A model generated the notes under the pieces. The model saw only the letters and a list, made by a program, of their open reading frames with translations, did not search any database and was not told where the DNA came from. From assembly GCA_902524385.1 (NCBI GenBank), contig CABZCZ010000005.1, positions 24,757 to 88,756 on the forward strand: a stretch of DNA of 64,000 nucleotides, given 5' to 3'. This stretch comes from an uncultured Alphaproteobacteria bacterium (lineage in GTDB: Bacteria; Pseudomonadota; Alphaproteobacteria; HIMB59; GCA-002718135). The position numbers and the translations under genes are program-made. Every line of letters begins with the position of its first letter. Positions within the stretch are counted from its first letter, which is position 1. Positions 35,756-44,210 of this stretch are shown here, one piece after another.

Positions 35756-36496
35756 TTAGTACGTAGCTCTACCACCACTCAAATCAAAAATTGCAGAAGT
35801 TGTATAAGAATTTTCCTCTGAAACTAGCCAAGCAACCATTGATGCTAGTTCTTCAACTTTGAGAAATCTATTTCTAGGAATCTTAGATAACATATAATCT
35901 ATATGCTCTTGACTAATTTGATCGAAGATTCTTGTTTTAGCGGCAGCAGGAGTAATGCAATTTACTGCTATATTTTTGTCTGCTAATTCTTTACCTAAAG
36001 ATTTTGTTATTGCCATTACACCAGCTTTAGCCGCACTATATGGCATTGCATTTGGATTACCTTCTTTCCCAGCAATTGATGCAACATTTACTATTCTTCC
36101 ATAATTATTTTTTATCATTTGAGGCACTACGAATTTACAACAATAAAAAACACCCGTTAAATCAATATCAATAACTTTTTGCCAGTCGTCATTTGGATAT
36201 TCCCAAGTTTTATGATTGGGTCCTGCTATTCCAGCATTGTTAACTAAGATATCAATCCTTTCACGTTTTTTTATTGTTTCATTTACAGCAGCTTCAACAC
36301 TTTCTGCATTACTAACGTCAGTTTGAATTTTGTGAACATTACTTATAGTTTGAAATTCATCTAATAACTTTTTATCATTCTCCCATATAACTACATTTGC
36401 ACCAGAATTCAGAAATCTTTCAACTACAGCCAATCCAAAACCTTGAACTCCTCCAGTAACAATTGCAACTTTGTCTTTTAAATCTATTTGATTCAT
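35756..36496 (-). CDS. SDR-family dehydrogenase (sugar or keto-deoxy acid)
   Basis: Classical short-chain dehydrogenase. Cofactor loop Thr14-Gly-Gly-Val-Gln-Gly-Phe-Gly21, Asn-Asn-Ala-Gly at 85-88 and the catalytic Ser139, Tyr152 and Lys156 are present. Acidic Glu39 after strand beta-2 suggests NAD rather than NADP. In the non-phosphorylative 6-deoxyhexose routes, SDRs serve as sugar 1-dehydrogenase or as 2-keto-3-deoxy-acid 4-dehydrogenase; both fit the location. No fumarylacetoacetate-hydrolase-type partner for the second role is in the window. Confidence 0.87.
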   Translation of the reverse strand: MNQIDLKDKVAIVTGGVQGFGLAVVERFLNSGANVVIWENDKKLLDEFQTISNVHKIQTDVSNAESVEAAVNETIKKRERIDILVNNAGIAGPNHKTWEYPNDDWQKVIDIDLTGVFYCCKFVVPQMIKNNYGRIVNVASIAGKEGNPNAMPYSAAKAGVMAITKSLGKELADKNIAVNCITPAAAKTRIFDQISQEHIDYMLSKIPRNRFLKVEELASMVAWLVSEENSYTTSAIFDLSGGRATY

Positions 36497-36548
36497 AAGT
36501 TATGGTTATTAATACTTTTTAGAATTAATTAATATAAATTAATTTAAT

Positions 36549-37457
36549 TTATTCTCCAAAAGATCTACCCCTAACTTCTTTTTGATTTTCATAAATAGAT
36601 CCTACTGATTGGGGTGGAGGATATGGCATCTTAATCGGATTGTTTTCTACTCTAGCTTGCAAGCATGGGTCACCTCTTACAATATTATTGGTGTATACTT
36701 GATATATATTTTTCACAAAATCACCTTCTGAAGTAGTTGGTTTCAAACCTAAATCTAAAATACCTTTTAACGGCCATGAGTCTGCAGCTGTGTAACCAAC
36801 AAATAATACCCTTCTTGATTTATTTGAATTATTTTTTCTTGAACCGTGCAAACTTCTAACATGATGTAAACTTATAGACCCAGCTTTTGCAAGAAATGGT
36901 TCAGCAGTTTCTAAATTATAGTTCGATTTGGCAGGATCAACAGCACCTATAAATACACCATCATGGTGATGATCATCTAAAGGGCCCTTATGTGAACCAG
37001 GAACAGCCATTAAAGGTCCATTTTCTTCTCCACAGTCATCTAAAAATATTCCAACTTCAACAATATCATCATTTGTATGTGGGTAAAATGCCCAGTCTTG
37101 ATGCCACTCAATTGCTTCACCACCCTTTGCACTTTTAAAATTAAGTTTTGTGTGATCTCTTCTGATATTTTTTCCTACTAATTTTTCTACAATATCTAAA
37201 ATGCATGGATCTTTAGTTATGTTTTCGTATGTTTTATGGATTAGATGCGGATTTTTTAATCTTCTTAAATTTGGATTATCTGTTTTGTGATCTGGAGATA
37301 AGTCATAAATTTCATCATTTTCTTTTATATCTTTTGAATTGCTTACAAAATCATCAGTTACTTGTTGAAGTTCTTTTAATTTATCTGCTGGAATAGCACC
37401 CTCTACTACTAGGTATCCTTTTTGATTATATGAATTGATTTGATCTTCTGAAAGCAT
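36549..37457 (-). CDS. Phytanoyl-CoA dioxygenase (PhyH) family protein 2
   Basis: Fe(II)/2-oxoglutarate oxygenase candidate. Iron triad His119-Gln-Asp121 and His204 (Arg-Ser-Leu-His-Gly-Ser), then a basic Ser-Arg-Arg at about 214-216 for 2-oxoglutarate. The Ala-Val-Pro-Gly-Ser-His-Lys-Gly-Pro-Leu block is typical. Located between the rhamnose-type ABC permeases and the SDR/PanB-like pair on the same strand, so it probably modifies the imported compound. A different PhyH lies at 26721-27491. Confidence 0.85.
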   Translation of the reverse strand: MLSEDQINSYNQKGYLVVEGAIPADKLKELQQVTDDFVSNSKDIKENDEIYDLSPDHKTDNPNLRRLKNPHLIHKTYENITKDPCILDIVEKLVGKNIRRDHTKLNFKSAKGGEAIEWHQDWAFYPHTNDDIVEVGIFLDDCGEENGPLMAVPGSHKGPLDDHHHDGVFIGAVDPAKSNYNLETAEPFLAKAGSISLHHVRSLHGSRKNNSNKSRRVLFVGYTAADSWPLKGILDLGLKPTTSEGDFVKNIYQVYTNNIVRGDPCLQARVENNPIKMPYPPPQSVGSIYENQKEVRGRSFGE

Positions 37458-37502
37458 ATAATAATTTTGTCATATTAATTATTTTTTGCAATAAAAAAGT
37501 TA

Positions 37503-38483
37503 TTATTTTTGAGATTTAGAATAAATATAATTAGTTAGAATTATTGCTATAATTAACATAGCGCCAAGAATTGTTAGCTGAGATTCAATTTTTATTCTAG
37601 CAACATTTAATCCTGCTCTTAAAATAACTACTATCCAAAAGGCTATAAAAGTTCCAAAAATATTTCCTCTACCACCAAAGATATACGTTCCACCTAACAT
37701 GACCATCAATACTATTTCTAGTTCTGCTCCTGTTGCCATATTAAATCTTGCAACAGCTAGTCTTGAAGTTGTCAAAACACCTGCAATACCACAAACTAAT
37801 CCTGATAAAGTGAATAATAAAAGTTTTACACGATCAACTTTAATTCCAGAATATTTAGCAGTTTGAGGATTTGTACCAATTAAATAAAGTTGTTTACCAT
37901 AGATTGTAGAGCTAAGAAAAAATCCTACTACAATTGCAAAAACAGTAAATATAATAACTGGAATCGGGACTATGCCTACATAACGATAATCAATACCAAT
38001 AAACCACGATGGATAACCGCCTAAAGAAAAATCACTAGCTAATGATTGTGCAATTCCTCTATAAAGAGTTAAAGTTCCTATTGTTAATATTATTGATGGT
38101 ATTTGTAATTTCGTAACTAGTATACCATTAAATAAACCGCACAAAGTTCCTGATAAAAGAGCTATTACTATAGACATTGGCATGCCAATTCCTGCATTAT
38201 AAGCTGTACCAAATATTACAGCAGTTAAAGCTATCATTGAGGCAATAGATAAATCTATCTCACCAGAAATAATAATCAGAGTTAAAATTATAGCTATCAA
38301 GCCGTATTCAACATATGGTGTAGCTGAGTCCATAATAAATGCTAAATCAGCAAAAAAAGGTGATAGTTGAATTGAAGAAATAATAGAAATTATAAGTAAA
38401 ATTACAGCAACCCATTCAGGTCTAACAATCCAATATCTTAATGTTGGATTCTCACTTAAGTAAATAGAAATTTGTTTAAGCAT
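37503..38483 (-). CDS. rhaQ: CUT2 sugar ABC permease 2 (RhaQ-like), system B
   Basis: Second membrane subunit of the rhamnose-type importer. It has about nine helices, the block Ser-Gly-Glu-Ile-Asp-Leu-Ser-Ile-Ala near 68-76, and Met-Leu-Gly-Gly-Thr-Tyr-Ile-Phe-Gly-Gly near 262-271. Its start overlaps the other permease by eight bases. Two distinct permeases are the pattern of RhaSTPQ systems. Symbol follows the Rhizobium naming by position and is tentative. Confidence 0.8.
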   Translation of the reverse strand: MLKQISIYLSENPTLRYWIVRPEWVAVILLIISIISSIQLSPFFADLAFIMDSATPYVEYGLIAIILTLIIISGEIDLSIASMIALTAVIFGTAYNAGIGMPMSIVIALLSGTLCGLFNGILVTKLQIPSIILTIGTLTLYRGIAQSLASDFSLGGYPSWFIGIDYRYVGIVPIPVIIFTVFAIVVGFFLSSTIYGKQLYLIGTNPQTAKYSGIKVDRVKLLLFTLSGLVCGIAGVLTTSRLAVARFNMATGAELEIVLMVMLGGTYIFGGRGNIFGTFIAFWIVVILRAGLNVARIKIESQLTILGAMLIIAIILTNYIYSKSQK

Positions 38484-39462
38484 TTAAGCCGCCACTTAAT
38501 TTTTTCATTCTATAAATTATCAATTGATCAAGAGCTAGGGCTATGACAATAATTAATCCATAAATAGCTTTTTGAAATTCTCCAGGTATATTCAAAACTG
38601 GTAGTGCGACATTAATAATTCCTAGAAGCAGTATACCAAGAAATGTTCCTAAAACACTACCCGAACCTCCTGTAATACTTGTACCCCCAATAATTACTCC
38701 TGCAATTACTATAAATTCAATTCCTACACCAGTAACACCTGGATTAACATATCCAAATCTTGATGCATAAAATAATCCTGCTACACCTGCTAACATTCCA
38801 CAAATTCCAAAACAAAACAATGTAACTTTAGTTACATTAATTCCCTTGAGATGAGCTGCTACAGGATTACTACCAGTAGCATAAATCTCACGGCCTAAAA
38901 CTGAATGACGCATAACCAGATGAGTAATTACTACAATTATTGCACTAAAAATTAAAATACCTGGTATTGAAAAAAGAAATGAAGTTTGGGAAAATGAAAC
39001 TACATGTTCTGGAATGTCATTTCTATCAATTTGTCTTCCTCCACTAACAATAAAAACTAAACCTCTGTATAAACTTAATGTTCCAAGTGTTACTATAATT
39101 GAATGCACATTGAATCTAGTAACTATAAAACCATTAATTAATCCCATCACTAAACCAACAAATGCAGTGATTACTAATGACAACCAAAGTGATAAACCAG
39201 GAAATTGAATATATAATAAGCCAATTACAATTGCTGAAAATGCCAGTATTGATCCAATAGATATATCTACATGTCTACAAATAATAACCATCATTTGACC
39301 CATAGCCATAACTAAAATTAAAGGTATTGCTAGGAACACTGCTCTCCAACTATCCAATGTCATGAATCTTGGATCTATTATTGCAGCGACAATAACAAAA
39401 ACAACAATTATAGAAAAAATTCCAAGCTCCCTTATTCTTAAAAATTTATCAAATAATGTCAT
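38476..39462 (-). CDS. rhaP: CUT2 sugar ABC permease 1 (RhaP-like), system B
   Basis: First membrane subunit of the rhamnose-type importer, about nine helices. Conserved blocks are Cys-Arg-His-Val-Asp-Ile-Ser-Ile-Gly near 62-70 and Val-Ile-Ile-Gly-Gly-Thr-Ser-Ile near 251-258. It sits one base from the ATPase gene and overlaps the second permease by eight bases, so the three are translated together. The assignment to rhamnose rests on the divergent RhaS-like receptor. Confidence 0.82.
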   Translation of the reverse strand: MTLFDKFLRIRELGIFSIIVVFVIVAAIIDPRFMTLDSWRAVFLAIPLILVMAMGQMMVIICRHVDISIGSILAFSAIVIGLLYIQFPGLSLWLSLVITAFVGLVMGLINGFIVTRFNVHSIIVTLGTLSLYRGLVFIVSGGRQIDRNDIPEHVVSFSQTSFLFSIPGILIFSAIIVVITHLVMRHSVLGREIYATGSNPVAAHLKGINVTKVTLFCFGICGMLAGVAGLFYASRFGYVNPGVTGVGIEFIVIAGVIIGGTSITGGSGSVLGTFLGILLLGIINVALPVLNIPGEFQKAIYGLIIVIALALDQLIIYRMKKLSGGLNA

Positions 39463-39463
39463 T

Positions 39464-40948
39464 TTAATTTATTGCATATCTCATAATATTTTCTTGAGTA
39501 GCTTCCTTATTGTTAAGTATTTTTGTAATTTTACCTTCTCGCATAACAATTATGCGGTGTGACAAAGAGAGTATTTCAGGTAATTCTGATGAAATTAAAA
39601 TAATTGCAGTACCTTCTTCAGCTAATTTATTTATAATTTCATACATTTCAGATTTAACTCCAACATCTACCCCTCTTGTAGGTTCATCTAAAATTAATAC
39701 TTTAGGCTTTGAAAGTAGCCATTTGGAAATTATACACTTTTGTTGATTTCCACCTGATAATTCTTCAATTAATTGTCTTCCTGAAGTTAGGATAATATTA
39801 AATTTATTTATATAATCATTTGTCATTTTAGAAACAGTTTTAGAATTGATAAGACCTATACTGTTTGATATATTTTTAGGTATCGCTGACGTTACATTAT
39901 CCTCTACAGCAACAGATCCAAAAATACCCATTTGTTTTCTATCTTCAGGTACATAGGCAAAACCGTTATTAATTGCTTCATTAGGTGAGTTATTAATAAT
40001 ACTTTCTCCATTATAAATAATTTCACCTTCATCAAATTTTTCTGCTCCAAAAATACTTTTTGCTACTTCTGTTCTCCCAGCTCCAACTAATCCTGCAAAT
40101 CCAAGTATTTCTCCTTTTTTTAAGTTAAAAGAAATGTCATTAAATTTTTTTGACAAAGATAGATTTTTAACGTTTAAAATATATTCATCATTTTTAATAA
40201 ATTGATTTTCTTTGACTTCTGTTTCTTCAATATTTCTACCAATCATAAATTTTATAATTTCTTCATTTGAAACCTCATTAATATTTTTTGTAGTAATCAA
40301 ATCACCATCTCGGAATATCGTTACTCTGTCAGATATTTGTCTAATTTCTTCTAAGCGATGACTAATAAATATAATTGCCATTCCATTAGATTTAAGTTTG
40401 TTAACTATATCAAATAATTTCCCAACTTCATTTGGTGTTAAAGGTGATGTAGGCTCATCCATTATTAATACTTTAGAATTTTTAGATAGTGCACCAGCTA
40501 TTTCTATCATTTGTTGATCAGCAATAGATAAGCCTTCCATAACTTTTTTTGGATCAATTTTTAATCCAATTGATTCTAAGATTTCGTTTGATTTATTGTT
40601 AATATCTTGCCACTTTACTCTAGAAAAGTTACTACCTTCCATGTGCCCCATGAATATATTTTCTGCAACAGATAAATGAGAAAAAGACTGAGGTTCTTGA
40701 TGTATTAATGAAACTCCATTTTTTTGAGCTAATATCGGAGATGTAATATTCACTTTTTTATCGTCTAAAAAAATGCTTCCTTCAGTTGGTGTATAAACAC
40801 CACTTAAGATTTTAACAAAAGTAGATTTGCCGGCTCCATTTTCACCAACTAATGCATGAACTTCTCCAGGTTTTAAATCAAAATCTACATTTCTTAAAAC
40901 ATTTACACCACTAAATGTTTTGCCAATATTATTAGTGTTAAGATCCAT
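39464..40948 (-). CDS. rhaT: CUT2 sugar ABC ATPase (RhaT/RbsA-like), system B
   Basis: Two-domain CUT2 ATPase. First domain: Walker A Gly35-Glu-Asn-Gly-Ala-Gly-Lys-Ser-Thr43 and Walker B Val-Leu-Ile-Met-Asp-Glu-Pro-Thr, with a non-canonical signature (Leu-Ser-Ile-Ala-Asp-Gln-Gln). Second domain: degenerate Walker A, intact signature Leu-Ser-Gly-Gly-Asn-Gln-Gln and Walker B Val-Leu-Ile-Leu-Asp-Glu-Pro-Thr. It is divergent from the RhaS-like receptor across 121 bases that contain a dyad. The symbol follows Rhizobium naming; this is not the enteric RhaT permease. Confidence 0.85.
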   Translation of the reverse strand: MDLNTNNIGKTFSGVNVLRNVDFDLKPGEVHALVGENGAGKSTFVKILSGVYTPTEGSIFLDDKKVNITSPILAQKNGVSLIHQEPQSFSHLSVAENIFMGHMEGSNFSRVKWQDINNKSNEILESIGLKIDPKKVMEGLSIADQQMIEIAGALSKNSKVLIMDEPTSPLTPNEVGKLFDIVNKLKSNGMAIIFISHRLEEIRQISDRVTIFRDGDLITTKNINEVSNEEIIKFMIGRNIEETEVKENQFIKNDEYILNVKNLSLSKKFNDISFNLKKGEILGFAGLVGAGRTEVAKSIFGAEKFDEGEIIYNGESIINNSPNEAINNGFAYVPEDRKQMGIFGSVAVEDNVTSAIPKNISNSIGLINSKTVSKMTNDYINKFNIILTSGRQLIEELSGGNQQKCIISKWLLSKPKVLILDEPTRGVDVGVKSEMYEIINKLAEEGTAIILISSELPEILSLSHRIIVMREGKITKILNNKEATQENIMRYAIN

Positions 40949-41001
40949 ATTATGTTTATTTACTACTTCTATGTTAGTTTTTTAAAAATAATAAGTAAAA
41001 T

Positions 41002-41031
41002 ATTCATATTATTCTTGATAAAAATATGAAT
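41002..41031. promoter_or_regulatory. Dyad in the divergent rhaT/rhaS promoter region
   Basis: Perfect 9-base arms ATTCATATT and AATATGAAT separated by 12 bases, centred about midway in the 121-base spacer between divergent importer genes. The spacing (21 bases centre to centre, two helical turns) fits a dimeric regulator. The background is very AT-rich, so chance symmetry is possible. Confidence 0.35.
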
Positions 41032-41069
41032 TTATTGAAGATGTTATCATTAATTCAATAGGAGGAATA

Positions 41070-42062
41070 ATGAATAAACTATTCAAATTTATTTCTGTAA
41101 GTATTTTGGGTTTGTTTCTTACAACGGGAGTTTTTGCCAAAACTGAAGTTGTATACATTCCAAAAAATACTGGTAATCCTTATTTCGATTCAATTATTAA
41201 AGGTTTCGAAGTTGGTGCAGAAAAATATGGTTACAATTTTTCAACAGTAGCTCCGGCAACTGCTGATGCTACATCACAGTTACCTTTCATTAAGGCTGAA
41301 ATTCAAAGAGGTGTTGACGTTATTGCGATTTCACCAAACTCAAATGATGCTCTTAATACTGTTTTTGATCAAGCTAGAAAAAAAGGTATTATTATCATGG
41401 TTGTAAATGGTGATATACCTGGTAGTGAAGCTCACAGAGACGTAGCTATCATGCCAGTTGATTTCTCTACAGTAGGTACAGCTCAAATGACATTAATGGG
41501 ACAATTAATTGACCATAAAGGTCAATTTGCTATTTTAAGTGCAACTACCGATGCTCCAGATCAAAATACTTGGATTAAAGATATGGAAGAAAATATTATT
41601 GGTAAAGGTATGTTCTCTGATATGGAATATCTTGGTGTTGTATATGGTGATGACGATCCACAAAAAAGTACGACTGAAGCTGAAGCATTACTTGCTAAAT
41701 ATCCTGATTTAAGAGGAATTATTTCACCAACAACTGTTGGTGTAGCAGCTGCTGCACAAGTTGTGGAGTCTGCAGGTAAGTGTGATCAAGTTCAAGTAAC
41801 TGGTCTTGGAACACCTAACCAAATGAGACCGTTCCTAAAAAGTGGATGTGTAAAAGCTTTCCAGCTATGGGATCCATCTGTTGAAGGCGAAATTGCAGGT
41901 TATCTATCTGTACAAATGGTTGAAAATGGAATGAAGTTATCAGAAGGTATGACAATCAGTGTTCCAGATCAAGGAGATGTTGTAATAAATGCTAATAACT
42001 TAATTTATGCAGCACCGATGCTTGATTTTGTTCCTGACAATATCGATAATTTTAACTTTTAA
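41070..42062 (+). CDS. rhaS: Rhamnose-type sugar-binding protein (RhaS), system B
   Basis: Periplasmic receptor of a RhaSTPQ-type importer. Signal peptide about 1-23 (ending Val-Phe-Ala). Stretches such as Ala-Ile-Leu-Ser-Ala-Thr, Val-Tyr-Gly-Asp-Asp-Asp-Pro-Gln-Lys-Ser and Gly-Leu-Gly-Thr-Pro-Asn-Gln-Met-Arg-Pro follow the Rhizobium rhamnose receptor as I recall it. A strong Shine-Dalgarno (AGGAGGA, 41060-41066) precedes the ATG. It is followed by a perfect hairpin, then lactonase and dehydratase genes. The ligand could be L-rhamnose or a close derivative. Confidence 0.85.
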   Translation: MNKLFKFISVSILGLFLTTGVFAKTEVVYIPKNTGNPYFDSIIKGFEVGAEKYGYNFSTVAPATADATSQLPFIKAEIQRGVDVIAISPNSNDALNTVFDQARKKGIIIMVVNGDIPGSEAHRDVAIMPVDFSTVGTAQMTLMGQLIDHKGQFAILSATTDAPDQNTWIKDMEENIIGKGMFSDMEYLGVVYGDDDPQKSTTEAEALLAKYPDLRGIISPTTVGVAAAAQVVESAGKCDQVQVTGLGTPNQMRPFLKSGCVKAFQLWDPSVEGEIAGYLSVQMVENGMKLSEGMTISVPDQGDVVINANNLIYAAPMLDFVPDNIDNFNF

Positions 42063-42072
42063 TATATTTACT

Positions 42073-42098
42073 GAAGAGCAATAGAAATATTGCTCTTC
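42073..42098 (+). promoter_or_regulatory. Perfect hairpin after rhaS with GAAA loop
   Basis: Arms GAAGAGCAATA and TATTGCTCTTC (11 bp, no mismatch) closed by the stable tetraloop GAAA, 10 bases after the rhaS stop and 13 before the lactonase ATG. No T-run follows, which favours an mRNA-stabilising or partly terminating role over a simple end-of-operon terminator. Confidence 0.85.
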
Positions 42099-42111
42099 AC
42101 AAGCTTATAAA

Positions 42112-43020
42112 ATGAATAATATACCTATAGTTGATGCACATCACCATTTATGGGATTTAGAAAATGAGAAAACTAAATACTCTTGGTTAATGGTTAAAGA
42201 GGGTGAGGCTTTTTTTGGTGATTATGGAGCTATCAGAAAAAGTTACAAATTAGATGACTACCTTAAAGATGCACAAAATCAAAACTTAATAAAATCAGTT
42301 CATGTACAAGCTGAGCATGATGATGATAGCCCTGTTAGTGAAACAGAGTGGCTACAAAAAATTGCTGATACTCATACTTCAAATTTACCAAATGCAATTG
42401 TTGCATTTGCAGATTTTGCTAATGATAATGTAGTAGATATTTTAGATCGACATCAAGAGTATAAAAATACAAGGGGAATTAGACAGATATTATCTTACAA
42501 CGCCGATGAACCAAAGTATTCACATGCTCCTCAAGATTTTATGAAAAACACGAAGTGGTTAGAAAACTTTAAAAATATGAAGAATAGAAATCTATCATTT
42601 GATATACAAATATATCCTCATCAAATGGAAGATGCATTTAATCTTGCAAACAGAAACGATAATATTTTATTTATTTTGAATCATACTGGAGAACCTTGTT
42701 ATCAAACTAAAGACTATATTCAATATTGGGAAGAAAATATGAAAAGAATTGCAAACTGTGAAAATATGGTTGCAAAAATTTCAGGTCTTGGAATGTTTAA
42801 TCCAAATTGGACAATTGATAGTACCAAAATATTTGTAGAAAAAACTATAGAAATTTTTGGCATAGATAGATGTATGTTTGCTTCAAATTTTCCAGTAGAT
42901 AAAATATTTAATACTTTTGATAATTACTGGAATTCTTTTAAAACAATCACAAAAAATTATTCTAATAACGAAAAAAAAATGTTGTTTTCTTCTAATGCTG
43001 AAAAGTATTACAGAATATAA
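42112..43020 (+). CDS. Amidohydrolase_2 sugar lactonase 2
   Basis: Paralogue of the lactonase at 17486-18364, with the same metal motif (Asp-Ala-His-His-His-Leu-Trp-Asp at the start) and the same end block (Ser-Asn-Phe-Pro-Val-Asp ... Ala-Glu-Lys-Tyr-Tyr-Arg-Ile). 302 aa. It lies between the rhaS receptor and a sugar-acid dehydratase, two bases from the latter, so it should hydrolyse the lactone (probably L-rhamnono- or similar) that feeds that dehydratase. The start codon has no visible Shine-Dalgarno and follows the hairpin. Confidence 0.83.
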   Translation: MNNIPIVDAHHHLWDLENEKTKYSWLMVKEGEAFFGDYGAIRKSYKLDDYLKDAQNQNLIKSVHVQAEHDDDSPVSETEWLQKIADTHTSNLPNAIVAFADFANDNVVDILDRHQEYKNTRGIRQILSYNADEPKYSHAPQDFMKNTKWLENFKNMKNRNLSFDIQIYPHQMEDAFNLANRNDNILFILNHTGEPCYQTKDYIQYWEENMKRIANCENMVAKISGLGMFNPNWTIDSTKIFVEKTIEIFGIDRCMFASNFPVDKIFNTFDNYWNSFKTITKNYSNNEKKMLFSSNAEKYYRI

Positions 43021-43022
43021 TT

Positions 43023-44210
43023 ATGCAATCAAAAATTAAAGACGTAAGAGCAAAACTTTATACTTGGAAAGGACCTATACAAAAAATTCACAAAAACTTT
43101 TGTACTAGCGCAGCTGATTTATTAAACAAAGAAAATATTTCTGCTGACGGAATGTCAACTTTTAAATTTTTAAGTTGGTTAGTTGTTGAAGTTGAAACTG
43201 CAGATGGTCATGTTGGTTTAGGAAATGCCGCTCTTTCACCTAAACCCTGTAAGTCAGTTGTAGATAATTATCTAAAACCAGCGATAATTGGAGAAGATAT
43301 TTGGGATTATGAACACATCTGGCAAAAAATGTACCGCCAAACTCTAGCTTGGGGACGAAAAGGTATTGGCATGACTGCTATTAGCGCAGTTGATATTGCA
43401 ATCTGGGATGCTTTAGGCAAAGCAACTAAAAAACCTGTTTATAGCCTGCTAGGTGGAAAAACAAAAGATAAACTACCTTGTTATGCAAGTAAACTCTATA
43501 GTCAACCTCTTGACACCTTAGCTCAAGAAGCAAATGAATATTTAAACCAAGGTTTTAAAGCGATGAAGTTGCGTTTTGGTTGGGGTCCGAAAGATGGTGC
43601 AGACGGAATGAACAAAAATATTGAATTAATTAAAACAGTTAGATCAGTCGTGGGAGATAACATTGATTTAATGGCTGATGTTTATATGGGTTGGACCTTA
43701 GAGTATGCAAAAAGAATGATGCGATTGATAGATAATGAAAACTTAAGATGGTTGGAGGAACCAGTAATTGCAGATGATATTGATGGATATGCAGAATTAC
43801 GAGCTTCATGTCGAACACCTATATCTGGAGGTGAACATGAGTATACACTTTATGGTTTTAGACAGTTATTAGAAAAAAGAGCTGTTGATGTTGTTCAATT
43901 TGATACAAATAGAGTTGGAGGAATAACACAAGCACATAAAATTTGTGCATTAGCTGAAGCTTTTCAAATACCTGTAATACCTCATGCAGGGCAAGTTCAT
44001 AATTTTCATATCTCTATGAGTAGTATTAATGCTCCAATTGTTGAATATTTTCCTTTTTGGCCAGTAGAGATTGGTAATGAATTATTTTGGTATATTTTTG
44101 ATGGAGAACCTCAAGCCAAAAATGGTTTTATAGAATTAGATGAAAACAAATTTGGATTGGGAATAGAGTTATCAAATAAATATTTAGATAACTTTGAAAT
44201 TACAGAGTAG
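43023..44210 (+). CDS. Enolase-superfamily sugar-acid dehydratase (KxR type)
   Basis: Mandelate-racemase-type enzyme. Catalytic Lys182-Leu-Arg184, metal ligands Asp219, Glu245 and Glu271, and His321 in Ile-Pro-His-Ala-Gly are all in place. The Gly-Gly-Glu-His-Glu-Tyr-Thr-Leu-Tyr-Gly-Phe-Arg stretch resembles L-rhamnonate dehydratases. It shares an operon with rhaS and a lactonase, so a 6-deoxy-aldonate is the likely substrate. The 3' end overlaps the opposite-strand PLP enzyme gene by 11 bases. Confidence 0.86.
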   Translation: MQSKIKDVRAKLYTWKGPIQKIHKNFCTSAADLLNKENISADGMSTFKFLSWLVVEVETADGHVGLGNAALSPKPCKSVVDNYLKPAIIGEDIWDYEHIWQKMYRQTLAWGRKGIGMTAISAVDIAIWDALGKATKKPVYSLLGGKTKDKLPCYASKLYSQPLDTLAQEANEYLNQGFKAMKLRFGWGPKDGADGMNKNIELIKTVRSVVGDNIDLMADVYMGWTLEYAKRMMRLIDNENLRWLEEPVIADDIDGYAELRASCRTPISGGEHEYTLYGFRQLLEKRAVDVVQFDTNRVGGITQAHKICALAEAFQIPVIPHAGQVHNFHISMSSINAPIVEYFPFWPVEIGNELFWYIFDGEPQAKNGFIELDENKFGLGIELSNKYLDNFEITE

